The notes beneath the pieces were generated by a model, which made no database searches, was not told where the DNA came from, and saw only the letters and a program-made list of their open reading frames with translations. From NCBI GenBank assembly GCA_033558025.1, contig JAUCEF010000007.1:248001-312000 (forward strand): a stretch of 64,000 nt of DNA, read 5' to 3'. The stretch is from Phytophthora sp. 'mugwort' (taxonomy: Eukaryota; Oomycota; Peronosporomycetes; Peronosporales; Peronosporaceae). Position numbers and translations under genes: made by a program. This document shows positions 1 through 11,110 of this stretch, piece after piece. Within the stretch, counting starts at the first letter, position 1. Each line of letters starts with the position of its first letter.

Positions 1-836
1 TGCTACGCGCATGGGCGGGTGGGCACGCTTCATCAATCACAGCTGCGACCCCAACTGCGGAGTAGAGAAATGGGACGTGAATGGCGAAGAGCGGTGCGCC
101 ATTTTCGCTCTGCGCGATATTTTTGCTGGCGAGGAGTTGACGTTCGACTACAAGTTCGAGTCCTTCAGCAAAGCCGTACGTTGAGAAATGGTTTTGGCTT
201 TAATATGAGGTGGCTGACAGTGTTGATATGGACAGGAGATCACCGAGTGCTTATGCGGTGCACCGAATTGCCGGAAGGTGATTGGAATGAATAATCGAGT
301 AGGAAAATCGAGCAAAACGCACAAGACGAACGCGGAAGCGCCAGCTCCTGCTGCAGGACCGAAGCTTCTTGATCCCGTCATCGGTCTAAAGGCAAGACCC
401 GTCCAAGGCGCAAAGGTTAGTCAATCTTGTTAGTACTGTCTTGCCGCATGCATTAACTATTTAGGCTTGCTCTCTCTTCTGCGCTCGACTTGCTTCTTCG
501 CAGAAAGCGGAGGCTTTAATGCAGCGGATGGCACGGCAACGTTTGTTGAGTAGCCATGATATCCGCGTGCTGCGGCGGTCGCACGTGATGCTGGAGCGCA
601 ACTTGACGTGGCACATGGAGGATGACTTCGCCCACTTGGCGTTATTGCCGTACTTTATCACGAAACACTCGTCCATGATGAAGCACACGCCGGAGCTTAA
701 ACACGTGCCCGACTTCTTTAACTGGAGAGACCTACCAAACTTCCCGAAAAAGGTGCGTCGCCTGACTAAGGAGGCCAAAGTCGCTCGGCTGCGCGACATT
801 ACCGCATCGTTGGAAGCCCGAAAGAAGCAGCAGTAA
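1..836 (+). CDS. SET-domain histone methyltransferase (H3K36 SET2/ASH1-like), 3' part
   Basis: Exons are 1-175, 236-415 and 504-836, with GT-AG introns of 60 and 88 nt; the 5' end lies outside the window. The first exon carries the end of a SET domain: NHSCDPNC (S-adenosylmethionine/substrate-binding core) and [11 protein letters not shown], the form typical of the SET2/ASH1/NSD group. Exon 2 begins with a post-SET zinc motif, CLCGAPNCR. The last exon (about 110 residues, ending RKKQQ) is basic and charged and matches no domain I recognise. Known for the family: methylation of histone H3, usually Lys36, on active chromatin. The assignment to an H3K36-type enzyme is inference from the partial SET domain. 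The stop codon is TAA at 834-836. Confidence 0.88.
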
Positions 837-1251
837 TAAACTATTTAGCTAAGGAGCACCGTAGAGCCGACCGGACGAAGTTGCTGTTGATGTTGCACTG
901 GTTGCGTGTCCATCTGTCTACCTGCTTCTTTATCCCACAGGATTTCCACCAATAGGACATCTGATTTTAGCTGTTTCCCATTGGCTAAATTCTCCAACCC
1001 TTCCCCTATGATTAGAGAGCGAGAGCTGACCTCATACAACGCCGCCGTCGGCAAGCTGAGCATCGAGCGCGCACAGCCGTCAGTAAGTGAGTAGCGGCGA
1101 GACCCGACGGTCCCACTTCACAGTCAAGGTGCGGCTCTACGGCTGTGTGCACGTCTAGCATTGTTCCTGCGGCTCAACTCCTCCTCGTCCTCGATCTTAA
1201 CGTTGTTTCTGTCGGTGACGCCAGATTCGAAACGTGTCCGAGTTGATAGCC
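837..1251. other. Intergenic region between SET and GGNBP2-like genes
   Basis: No supported gene. Short open frames here have no coding character. It must hold the terminator of the SET gene and the promoter of the GGNBP2-like gene; I see no convincing TATA box. Confidence 0.6.
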
Positions 1252-3020
1252 ATGGCGGGGTGCGACCGCGAGCCGAGTTCAGACGCAGGCTCGAAACAGC
1301 CCAACGATAAGTGCGACCTCAATGCGAGCTGTCAGTGTCATCCTAGCGCCGCAGAGACGCGCGAATTCCGCAAGGTGAGCGAGCTCTACCAACTGACGAG
1401 GGAGGGTGGAGGACGAGGCAGCACCAGCTAACGACGACATGCTTGTGCTGGCGTGAATTGTGACAGCGGTGGATGCTCCTGACGGACCGTGAGCGCATTG
1501 TGGCACTCACAGGAGATGTGAACCAGTTCTTGCAGACAGCCACCGACTTGCTGCCGTGTCCGGGCTGTCGAAATAGTGCCGAGGCTCTGTTCTACAAGCT
1601 TGTGGATGGTATTATCCGAGTTCCGCAGATCATCAGTCATTCAGGCCTGTGCTTCGACAAGGACAACCACTTCCGACTGAAGGAGTCGTATCTGAACAAC
1701 CCCGAGACGTCGTTCTCACTGTTTTACCACCAAGAGCGATGGGCCAGCACGACCCTCGCCAAGCCGATCAAGCTTAACAGCAAAGCTGGCACATCGCGAG
1801 CAAGGTGTCAGCTCCACTCACAGCGAGTGCGAAGTCGCCCACGCCCTGCTGCATTTGAAGTGCTGTGGCATAAACTCCCAGAGGATCACCAGCGGCATCT
1901 CTCTCATATCGATTCGGACCAGTTCCTGATCGATCTGGAGAGCTATCTGCGTCGCCACCGCTTTTGTTGCCGATGTAAGGAGAAGGTATTAGAAGCATAT
2001 GATTTGCTCATCGGGTCGAGCTGTAGCGAGGACGATTGCGAGGATTGCGGAGGCTTCGAGTGCAGTGAAAGGCATCACGAACACAGCGATTACGGTGACG
2101 ATCTGCACTATACGTCGTACTTGTTCGACGAACTCGCCTTTTCGCGCGCCACCAACCAGATCATCGTGCCTTGTAATATTGAGTTTATGTCGCAGCTGAT
2201 GTCACGGGCAGACCAGGAAGTTGTCGGCGATTGGGGTGATCGCCACGCACGTACAATTGCCGAGGCACAGGACGAAGTTCTTATATGCATGGGCATGGTA
2301 ATTTGGGACAAGATGCAGAACTTGTGGACCAAATCTCGGTCAGAAAAGCGTTCAGAGGAGTTGTTGGTTCATTGTGCCGTGTCTACATTACGCCGCAACT
2401 TCGATGTGGCAGTGGAGGCGCTGCATGGCGAGGAGATGATGGAGCAACTGCTGGCAGAGGAAGATGATGAGTCTCGGAAGCTGGCGAAAAAGAAAGAAAA
2501 GCGAAAGGAGAAAAAGAAAAAACGCAAGACAGCTTCGAAACAGAAGCATGCTGATCGGTCCGAATCCGAGAAGAGTCAACCAGCTGAAAAGCTAAAGCTG
2601 AATCAGACGAAATCGCGCAAACAATCTGACAGCAGCAAGACCATGACATCTCAATCCTCGACCAACTCTATCAGTAGCCAAGGTGACGACGACGATCTTA
2701 ACAATTCTAGTGTCATGGGACCGCATCAGTGTGACTCAACGTGTGATGAACCCTGTCTGCGCGGGAATCTGACGTACGACGAGCTCATGGAGTGGCAATT
2801 ACTGTCATCTATGGGCTGGGACGCGTCTAGCCAATTCACGTCATCCTTACCGGAGCTCGATGTAGACACAGACGACGAGAACCACGGTATCCCGGAAGAC
2901 GACATCCGTTTCTGGAAGCAAAATCGCTCCAGTCTTGTGCGGCGACGCATGGCTCAACGACAGAAATTGCAAGAGCGCTTCGATCAATTTGTGTTGCGCA
3001 CGACATCGCTGGACGAGTAG
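1252..3020 (+). CDS. GGNBP2: GGNBP2 (gametogenetin-binding protein 2)-like protein
   Basis: Two exons, 1252-1374 and 1467-3020 (intron 92 nt, phase 0), give about 558 residues. ATG at 1252 is the first in-frame Met. Features matching animal GGNBP2 in order: LLPCPGCR near residue 70, the RCQLHS segment near 155, the YLRRHRFCCRCKEKVL cysteine cluster near 205-215, then an ERHAxTI-like helix (DRHARTIAEAQDEVL). The C-terminal half is lineage-specific: a lysine-rich run near 380, a Ser/Asp-rich linker, and a last conserved block with CDSTCDEPC and EDDIRFWKQNR. Animal GGNBP2 is a cysteine-rich protein linked to spermatogenesis and growth control, with no settled biochemical activity, so no reaction is assigned here. 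It is convergent with NDC80, with 255 bp between the stops. Confidence 0.85.
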
Positions 3021-3275
3021 GGCGCTTTGATATCAAAACCAAGTAACGATATCAAAGGGTTGACCGCGATGAAGGAGAAGATGCTAGCGCGCGACTCGGT
3101 CAGCTTGTGAATAATCAGACTGCTATACCTTCCGGTGCACATTGCTATGAAAGAACGAAACGACGAGTCTGCATGATAAAATCATTTTCCTCGTTACTCC
3201 TACAATTCCAGTGGAAACCTTCCTTTGTGATTTGAACGGCTAACGCTACTGGACTGCACGCTTAACGTTAAAGCT

Positions 3276-5601
3276 CTACTTGCTCACCTCAGATTCGAGG
3301 GACGAAATAGCTCGATGGACCATATCCTTGTGGTTTGTGCATGCCATGAGAACGTTTGCGATAGCATGCCGATTCTTGTCCAGCAAAGCCTGATAGGCCT
3401 CCGCCATTTCGACCGATCTGCAAGTGAGGTACAGTATACACAAATTAGTATGATCGAGAGAGACTCAGAGACTCCGTCAACTTACGCTTTTCTAACATCC
3501 ACCAGATGTTGACGGCTCATGGCCTCTTCGTCGGCAAGGTTTTCCTCATTCGTGATATTCGTAATCTTGATCTCAACATCTTCAGTTGCTGCAGTTTTCC
3601 TCCGGATAATCTCAGCTCGTTTTTCACGCTCTTTGAGCATCTGCTCGGCAAACTTTTTCGCCTCTGATTCCCACCTCTTCTCACTTTGGCTCTCAATGTG
3701 CAGCTGATTTTCACGTTGTTGTAATTGTTCATCCAGCACAAGTGCTTCATCTAGACCGGCATTTGCGCGTGCGATCCGGTTTTGCTTCAACTCAAGTGCT
3801 GCTTGACGAACTTCAGTCTTCAGGTGATGCGTCAGCTTTTGAACCGCGTCAAGTTCGTCTAGGTTTGGATCCACTTCGAGCATATAATCAAACTTGAGCG
3901 AGTTCTTCGCTGTAACTGGAATAATCTTGAGTTGCTTGCAAGTATTGATGTATTTGCGAATCTGGGCGTCAAGCTGAATGAGCACACATGAATGAAGGTT
4001 AGATAGTGTCTGATGGCACACCTTTTTGCATTCCTACACAGCTACGTACATCGTCACGGATAGCAGCAGCACGAGTCTCGTCGCTTTTGATTCGCTTCTG
4101 GAATTCATCTTGGCGGAGAAGCACTAGATGAAGTTGCTCTGTCAGTCTCGCTCTTTCTTGGCCAATTTGCGCTATATCATACGCAGACAATTCCTGGTTG
4201 TCTATACGGGTCTTCAACCTCTGGATTTCGTCCTGGCGGGCAACAAGTTCTTCATCTATGAGATGCAAAACCAATCAGTTTGTTACCCACATTTAATGTA
4301 ATGGCGATTGAACATCGACAACTCCATACCGAGGGACTGCTGGACTTCGGCGAGGGACTTCATCTTCTTCTCCAGCTTGACTTTAGCCTTCTCATATTTG
4401 GTAATTATCTTCTGGAATTGAAAGATGTCGCTCTTGCAGTAATCTTTCTTCGTGTTGAGTTCCGCTAGTGCGTTCTGTAGGTCAACGTGAATTAAGGCAA
4501 CTTAGTGTTTTGATTACGACGATAATTCACGAAGCTATATCGACGTACCTTGTCCCTTTTAGCCTTCTGAATACGTCTTTTCAGCTCTTCGCGCTGCTGC
4601 TCCAGCTCGCTTGTTTCCTGTGTGACCATCTCATTTCGTGCGGCTGCAACACGCAGCGATTCAAGTCAGCAAAACACTCGATTCACATCAATACCCCTAG
4701 CTACATAGAGCAAAAGTTCGTACTCAGTTTCTCTCGTTCCTGTCTCTCCAGCGCGGCGATTTTGTCGTCTTCACCCGCCAAAAAGACGTGGTAAGACGCA
4801 TCCAGGTACTTGAAAAACGGTTTGTCTCCGTTCTCCTCGTCATTCTCGTCGTTCTGTTCCGTCTCGTTCGCCTCCTGGATAGCTTCGTCATACTACGATA
4901 TCAATCGCAAGCAGCACAACATATCAGTATAAAAACTACTACCATCACTTCAGAGCTCAACATACGCTAAGAAGCTCTATGAGCCACGAGATGGACAGCA
5001 GCAGCGTGGGCCACGTGTGCGGAGTACCCACGGCCGCTAGCGACGTCTTGCTGATCGGGATGGGATACCGCAGATTGCGGAACTGTAGCACGACGTCCTC
5101 TTCAAACTTGACACCAAACTCGAAAGTGGGGTCCACCTGCTTGAACAGGAACAGGATCATGTTGCAGAAGTCCTTCTTGGACGGACCTCGCCGCAGCAGC
5201 GCCGGAGGCAGCGTCTGGTCGTACATGTGGTCGCTCAGGAACTCGACGAGCGTTTGCACGCAGCTGTTGAGGTACGAGCGGTCACTCACTGGCCGCGGGT
5301 CCAACACTCGCACGCCGCCGCGGCCCGACACTGAGGCGCGGGAACTGTGCGAACTGTTGCGGCGATTAGTGCCCACCGACTGTCGCGCATTCACGGGGGC
5401 GCGCGGGCCAACGGGGGGACGCCGCGCAGTATGACCGGCGGCTGTGGAGACGCGGCGAGACACGACGCCGATGGACCGGCGCTCCATGGCCGCCGCGCTC
5501 TTGGTGGGGACAGACACGCGCGTAGATGGGTGGCGAAGCACGGAAGGTCGTGAGTTGAGCTGCGAGGACGACACGGGGCCGAGCGTCGTGCGCCGCATCA
5601 T
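3276..5601 (-). CDS. NDC80: Kinetochore protein NDC80/HEC1
   Basis: Seven exons on the minus strand: 5601-4966, 4892-4724, 4643-4549, 4474-4330, 4255-4050, 3973-3486 and 3417-3276. All introns are GT-AG with consistent phases, giving 626 residues (human HEC1 has 642). The start is MMRRTTLG, after which comes a basic Ser/Arg-rich tail, the part of NDC80 that binds microtubules and is an Aurora B target. Residues about 105-210 are the calponin-homology domain (motifs LVEFLSDHMYD and GPSKKDFCNMILFLFKQVDP; then FEEDVVLQFRNLRYP). The rest is a long heptad-rich coiled coil containing DPNLDELDAVQKL. The protein forms a rod with NUF2, SPC24 and SPC25 that joins outer kinetochore to microtubules. An upstream open frame to 5739 starts without good context and is not used. 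Confidence 0.95.
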
Positions 5602-5941
5602 GGAAGAAGGAGGCAGCGGCGTTCGGACCGGCGTAGCGAAGATTGTTTGAATTTCAAATTTATATTGGTGTGGACCACGATGAATTGCAAGAAGTGTGCG
5701 ATGGCGTGGTCGGTCATCTGGTCGTCTGGTCCGAGACACGAGCTGGGCAGCGAGCGTCGTGGCTAAAACCAGCTGCGAACAGTCCAGTCAGCATCGTTAG
5801 ACAGCCAAATATTGTGCCTTTCAGATATTCTGCGCTTGTAATTCTGTCGCAATTCTATCTATCTCTCGACCCAGAACCGGGCGCATTGTAATAATTCAAG
5901 CCTAAATCCGACCAAACCGGTAAAACAAAATCAGCGGTAAA
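5602..5941. other. Divergent promoter region of NDC80 and the 5942 locus
   Basis: A 340-bp stretch between the NDC80 start and the next plus-strand start. No gene or repeat is seen. It probably contains the promoter of NDC80. Confidence 0.5.
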
Positions 5942-6563
5942 ATGATGCCAGCGAGTGGTTCAGAACGCAACAAGGAGCGCAAAAGGTATGAAGCAGCTGA
6001 AAGCGAGGTGGCAACGGCTACGCGCTTGTTATTGTACATACGCGTTGGTTTGTCTGCTTTACTGCTTGTTCTAGCTGGTGTCCTGTTAGTAGCCCGCCAC
6101 CAACCCTCACGCCCGCTGTACTGGCTCACAGCGTCAAGCTGTTCGACTCAAGGTAAGTGATATACCCGAATAATGCTTGCTCGGATCTAACGACTCACTC
6201 ACACGCTTTGAGTGTATGCAGCTGGGTGCTGGTGTGACGACCAGATAGTGGAGTGAGCTGCTCAGTTACCCGAGGCAGGGGAAAGCGCTGGAAAACGTTC
6301 TGACGCGGCAACTGGAACGAATTGGCGGTAGTACCGTAACTATCTAATTGAGTGCAATGCGTTGATCTGACCCCATTGTGATACTGTTTTACGTGATTGC
6401 TGGTGCAGCGGTCAAACCGGTTGTGTGCGCCCTTACTTATTGCACGTCTGGCGTGTTGCACTCACACGCTAACAATATGTTGTGTTTAGGCTTGGTGTAT
6501 AGGAACGATGCGCCTACCGCTGCCTTTGACAATATTCGTGGTGCTGACGCTCAAGGTGGGTGA
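5942..6563 (+). CDS. Putative small single-pass membrane protein (two-exon model)
   Basis: An ATG at 5942 opens a frame with a charged head (ERNKERKRYEAAE), then one clear transmembrane helix at about residues 33-52 (RVGLSALLLVLAGVLLVA). A GTAAGT donor follows at 6153. A TTTAG acceptor at 6488-6489 restores the frame and adds a short exon, 6490-6563, ending at TGA. The product is about 94 residues. The intron would be 337 nt, long for this genome, so the second exon is uncertain. No family is recognised. The exon 6490-6563 overlaps the start of another frame described next, so one of the two readings must be wrong or the transcripts alternate. Confidence 0.3.
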
Positions 6564-7402
6564 GCCTTTCAGTAGCAGCAGGACCAGCTACGGGGCGCCG
6601 CAATCAATGGAGCTCGCACTCGATGACGTCTACCTGGGCTTCCGAGCTCGTGTTCGCGGGTTGGTGGACAAGTTAAAGGAGATTGAGTGGTCTGCAGCTG
6701 GACCAAGATTTCTCAAGCCTACCGCCGGCACTTCGCAAGCAGATTTGTTGTGTTAGCTGATTCCGACGAGAAGCTAGTCGTGCAGCTTACATCTGCATGG
6801 AGTCTGGCTGCTAAACGCAAGACAGGGTACGATTTAGCTGCTTTATAGCATTAGAGTTTAATGAGATGCTGATGTGTTTGTTATTCAATCTAAATTCATG
6901 TGGGCAAACCGCTTTCAAGTTAGAGTTGTACATCTATGTCAACAAGGTGTCTGCAATTACAACGATTCGTCGAGCTACACAAGGACGGATAGCGGCGGCT
7001 ACATCACCTACCGACGATCATCTCAGCACTCTTCCGTCTGATGATCAACTTGGGGAAGCATCGCAAGCATACTGGGCAGTGAGTCACGCACGCCAGCCCG
7101 AACAAGCTCCAGTGGTCATCCCGAGCTATCCAACGTTTACTCAACTACAACGTATTGATGCTTTCCAGCGTGATGCTGACGTAGCAGCTCAAGATCGTGC
7201 AATAGCGCGCGAGTTCGTAAAGGTTCGTTGCCGTCTTAACGGGGGCTTAATGCCACTTGAACTGCGTGTTGCTGACTTACGCGAGGCGTTGGGATTACCT
7301 GTCTACGATCTTCGCCCCCCGTTCCGTTCATCAGTGCCTGGCATAGGCCCCGCAGTTAACGTCGAAGACACTCACCACATGAGCGATGAAGGCATGAATT
7401 GA
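6508..7402 (+). pseudogene. Unresolved locus, possible broken secreted-protein gene
   Basis: The frame from ATG 6508 begins with a signal-peptide-like segment (MRLPLPLTIFVVLTLKVG) and runs as plausible coding sequence (ELALDDVYLGFRARVRGLVDK, a helical stretch) to a stop at 6756. Coding character then continues in another frame (DSDEKLVVQLTSAW) up to a possible GTACGA donor near 6829. A further open frame to 7402 (178 codons as read, 6866-7402) contains YPTFTQLQRIDAFQRDADVAA. I could not find GT-AG junctions that join the three parts in phase, so either a frameshift has occurred or I have misread an exon. No RXLR or LFLAK effector motif is present. Function unknown. Confidence 0.3.
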
Positions 7403-7434
7403 ACATTGTCTGCAAGAATCAATATGTTTGTTTC

Positions 7435-8535
7435 TTACTGGAAAAAGCAATCTTTGTTAAGATCTTGAAGTCCGTAGCCGCAGTGCTGATAGAGACTGAC
7501 GCCTACTTTCTTGTTTTCTTCGTACATTCCACCAGGGCCACACTCAATGTTCGCAACGGGTCTTGTCGGAATGCCAGCGGTGCGTGTCGTGTAAGCCAAC
7601 CTTTTAAGTAAAGAGAAACCGACTTCTATCGGATTTAGCTGAAGGGAGTAAGGTGGTAGGAAAAACAGGATGCTACCGCGAGAGTGGACGACATCTTCGA
7701 GCTCCTTGTACATATGATTTTTTGCATTATCCAGGATGACAATAAATCTACAAAAATAACAAATCAACGTTCAACAACAGTTTTCTCCTTTCCATAGCAC
7801 AATAAATTCGTTCTACCTGGGGAGCGGCCAAGGATTGAGATAAGGCGCAATTACTGCGAAAGACGTCGTGAAAGGCAACTCTGTCAAAAGTGCCTGTGGT
7901 AGACTTCCAAGCAAAAAAACCAGTAACATCAAAAGCAGACAAAACTGATACGCGCTCCCCTCGACTGAAGGGTAGCGATACAATTGCTGGCGTGCCTCGA
8001 CGCGACCAGGCATACTTTCGTAGCGCATATCGACCGTTTTCAGAAGCTCATCAATAAAAACTAACTGATCGGGTCCACTGTAAAATGGACGTAGTTTTCG
8101 ATAGAATCCTTCTACTTCGGCTGACACGCTTTCACGTGCACGCTTTGTAAATATTTTTCTGGTAATTTGGAGGTAGAACTTAAGCAAACGAAACAGTGTT
8201 GGAGTAGAGTAGTTGAATGTGGTGCCGAACTTTTCCTTCATTGCCTCTTACAAATCCTCTAAGTAAAAACACGGATGAACACGAATGTAATATTCTACAA
8301 ACTCAACAGCCTCCTGAGGCCATCTAGCCGACTTATTCTTACTATCCTCAGGCAGCAGATTTCCTTTGGATTTAAAGAGACCATGCCGGCGCTCAATAGA
8401 CCGAATAGACACACCTAATACACAAGCCACTAGCGCCAGACTAATGTCGTACATGTAAACAAGCACTATCGCCCGCCAACGCAAGTCTGTTGAGACCGTC
8501 ATGGCGAGATCGCCGCTATTGCGAAATGACTTCAC
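7435..8535 (-). pseudogene. Decayed IS630/Tc1-type DDE transposase
   Basis: Minus-strand fragments in order: a helix-turn-helix region (8535-8248, with SLALVACVLGVSIRSIERRHGL), an in-frame TAA at 8248, a continuation in the same frame (8241 to about 7945) with the first catalytic Asp in LVFIDELLKTVDMR, a frameshift near 7945, a segment VTGFFAWKSTTGTFDR, and another shift near 7760. The last part contains the second Asp in IVILDNAKNHMYKELE and the final Glu in PPYSLQLNPIEVGFSLLK. This is the DDE_3/IS630-Tc1-mariner layout. At least one nonsense codon and two frameshifts make it inactive. Terminal inverted repeats were not recognised in the flanks. Confidence 0.8.
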
Positions 8536-9807
8536 ACTTGAGGCGGAGTTACGGCGTACTTAGCAACGAATGGCGGGTATCAAAGCACCAAACCGCATTT
8601 AACTTGATAATTATATGGTAACTCGGTCTCTTCGCGTGGCATCACGAGCCTAAAGCTACTCTACTTCATGGGTACACATGATTAGGGTTATTTTAATTCA
8701 GGCGGAATTAGCCCGCTGACCGCTAAAACAGAAGCAAGGCAAAATACATGAACTGCATATTAATGAAGCCCCTTAAAAAGAGTTTCAGCCAGGCAGCTCA
8801 TTTTTACTTGACGAGCTGTTCGCGGCAAGCATTTGTATCGAGTAACAAAAACTCTTTTATGCAGGAGGTACTGTTTTCGGGGACACGCTACGGGAACAGG
8901 TGATGGTGCAGCTCAGCAGGTATTATAAATGTTTGCCGTAGCCAGAAGGCAATGCTGCACAGCGCGATGCTGCATGCTATCCAGGATACATGTACCTATG
9001 GACGATGCTGTTACTTGTGCGGCTGTGGCCCTGCTGAATTCTGAGATTGAGAAGGCATCAAATAAATCGATGCAAATGATAGAAAGTTCGCTGTAGTATT
9101 TTAATTTATATTTCTGGTGGAAAGGCCATTAAAATCTTCGAGCTCAGAGTTTCGGTGTGGAACTTTCAACATGCACAGTGTGGCGAGTACCATGTACACC
9201 ATATTGACGCAGCTTGGACCAACGAGCTACGCATTAGTCTTGAGGGTTCGGCCTGGGGCCGGTACCCCCCCAACCATCCAACTTGCCTTTGTTTCCCTGA
9301 GCAGCCTCCACCGAGCAAATGGTTCCAACGGTAAGTCCAACATAACATCGTGCCATGGGCGTGATGCATATTGCCCGGCGTGAGCTACTTACTGGTACTT
9401 AGGTACATACAGGACAGTACACTGCATGAGGCGTTGTACTTAAAACACAGCACAACGACATTTTCGACGAAGCTGTCGATTGTTTCCCAGTTGAATTTCT
9501 TGATTTTGCATGCAAATCCTGCAGTAGCTCTTCCCGACATCTGTAATGGTAAGGACGGAGCGAGGAACCCTGCGCAACGCCGTGGAGCTGGCTTCTGTAC
9601 CTCACGGACAGCTTTGTAAACCCCGATCCGATTGATCATCGGTCACATCGCGACGGGCTTTCACAGTCGAACGAACTGCCTCTACTCGAGTGGCCGATGC
9701 CAACACCCCGCTCCTGATCAGATATCTATCTGCGCTGTGTGACTGTGCGACTAACGTCTCGTGCCATTGCACGTCAGTCCGGTAGTCGAGCGACAAAGAG
9801 GCCCGCT
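8536..9807. other. Long intergenic stretch, no supported gene
   Basis: About 1.27 kb. It may include the unmarked end of the IS630-type element and the promoter or 5' exon of the following membrane-protein gene. Short frames (for example 9117-9383) lack coding character. I see no repeat or RNA gene. Confidence 0.5.
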
Positions 9808-10887
9808 ATGCTGCGAGGGCAACAGGAATTCAACGACGATGACGACGACATGAGCGCTGACTCGGGTTCGCCCGAGACGGTAGACATGTCGTTTCTCTCG
9901 AATGTGACCAGCTACGTCGATGACAGCGGCGTGGGTCATGTCAAGGTAAAAGACAGTATGGACTGGTCGGAGATTCTGCCCAATGATACCACCGTGCACA
10001 TTACCTACAAAGGGTCCGGCTCCACCGAGGAAATTCTCATCGTCGCCGTCAACGAGAGCGCGTCAAACTATACAGATTCCTCGTCCAGCGGTTCTTCTGG
10101 CAGTGGTTCGATGCCAGGAAACAGCACTGTTAGCCCGATCGAAACTCTCCCGACAGAGTCTAGCGGCTACAACAGTTCTGAGGCCACTAAAGGCGTAGTA
10201 GGCACAGGTTCGACCCCGATTACACTCGTGATCGTGGCTTCTGTCCTAATTGTCATCGGTATTATCGCGGTATTTGCTGTCATTGTGTACGGACGGAGGA
10301 ATCGACGGCAAGCTTATTCTGAAGACCCCAGCAACCCGGACGAGCATTTCATCGTTGGCTCGCTGCCCCATCAGCCCGTCCCGCAGCTCAGTGTCATGGA
10401 CACGGACATCACGCCGAACTTGTGGGTCGAAGGCCAGTATCAGTACTCGCCGAACGTGAGCGGACTACAGAACTCGCTTAACGGCACAGCCATCCTGTCC
10501 GACAACAATACGACTCCGTCACACCACCGACTCACAGTCGACGCCTATCCATTTGGCCCCAATACTGAGCGAGGACGCCGTAATAGTGCTCCTAGGGGAA
10601 CCCGTGATAGTGCACCTCGGAGAACCCATCGAGGTCATCGCGATAATGCCCCTCTAGAAGATATATCGGAACGGGGTCGTCGTCGGATGGGCACAACCCC
10701 CGTCGTGTTGTACGAAGACTCAATTGAGGAGCACAAGACGAACTCGAGCACGAAGCACCAGCAGCAGCAACAGCCTCCGCATCGACAGCGACAGCCTTCG
10801 CAACAGCAGCGGCAACAGAGACAGCGAGAGCCGTCGCCCCAGCGAATGAGTCGTCGAGATAAATATGCTACCAGGCGAGATAGGTAG
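9808..10887 (+). CDS. Orphan single-pass membrane protein with glycosylated ectodomain and Gln/Arg-rich tail
   Basis: One open frame of 359 codons from the first ATG at 9808. The N-terminal 135 residues are acidic and Ser/Thr-rich, with several N-glycosylation sequons (NVT, NDT, NES, NYT, NST, NSS). A strong transmembrane helix follows at residues about 138-161 (ITLVIVASVLIVIGIIAVFA), then basic stop-transfer residues GRRNRR. The cytoplasmic tail has a short triple repeat (NSAPRGTRDSAPRRTHRG, with DNAP) and a Gln/Arg-rich end. No signal peptide is visible, so either it is inserted by the transmembrane helix itself or a 5' exon with the signal is missing from this model. Domain layout suggests a surface sensor or adhesion protein, but that is inference; no family is recognised. 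Confidence 0.6.
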   Translation: MLRGQQEFNDDDDDMSADSGSPETVDMSFLSNVTSYVDDSGVGHVKVKDSMDWSEILPNDTTVHITYKGSGSTEEILIVAVNESASNYTDSSSSGSSGSGSMPGNSTVSPIETLPTESSGYNSSEATKGVVGTGSTPITLVIVASVLIVIGIIAVFAVIVYGRRNRRQAYSEDPSNPDEHFIVGSLPHQPVPQLSVMDTDITPNLWVEGQYQYSPNVSGLQNSLNGTAILSDNNTTPSHHRLTVDAYPFGPNTERGRRNSAPRGTRDSAPRRTHRGHRDNAPLEDISERGRRRMGTTPVVLYEDSIEEHKTNSSTKHQQQQQPPHRQRQPSQQQRQQRQREPSPQRMSRRDKYATRRDR

Positions 10888-11110
10888 ATGGCATTATTAA
10901 CCAGTATTTCACTATTTTTCCAAATATTAAAGCCATGAATAGTCAGTCAGTCAGTCATTTGTCCTTTAGGCAGGCATGAAGCGCGAGTGACCAGTCACTG
11001 ATCTTATCCATGATGTGTACCACATGCCCGGTACCATGGACGTCACGGAGCTGTTGGCGGACAATTGTTTGGTGTTGCATCAATCCATCACCTGCCGCTT
11101 GCAGACAGAT

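Noticed and set aside
6508..6756. Possible RXLR-type effector because of the signal-peptide-like start
   Set aside because: No RXLR, dEER or LFLAK motif follows and the frame breaks soon after.
10942..10957. GTCA microsatellite upstream of the TPR gene
   Set aside because: Four short units only; more likely part of the promoter and of no separate interest.
11024..11110. Longer N-terminus for the Acl4-like TPR protein
   Set aside because: The extra 29 residues have weaker codon bias and are not expected from relatives, and other ATGs precede them; kept only as an alternative.
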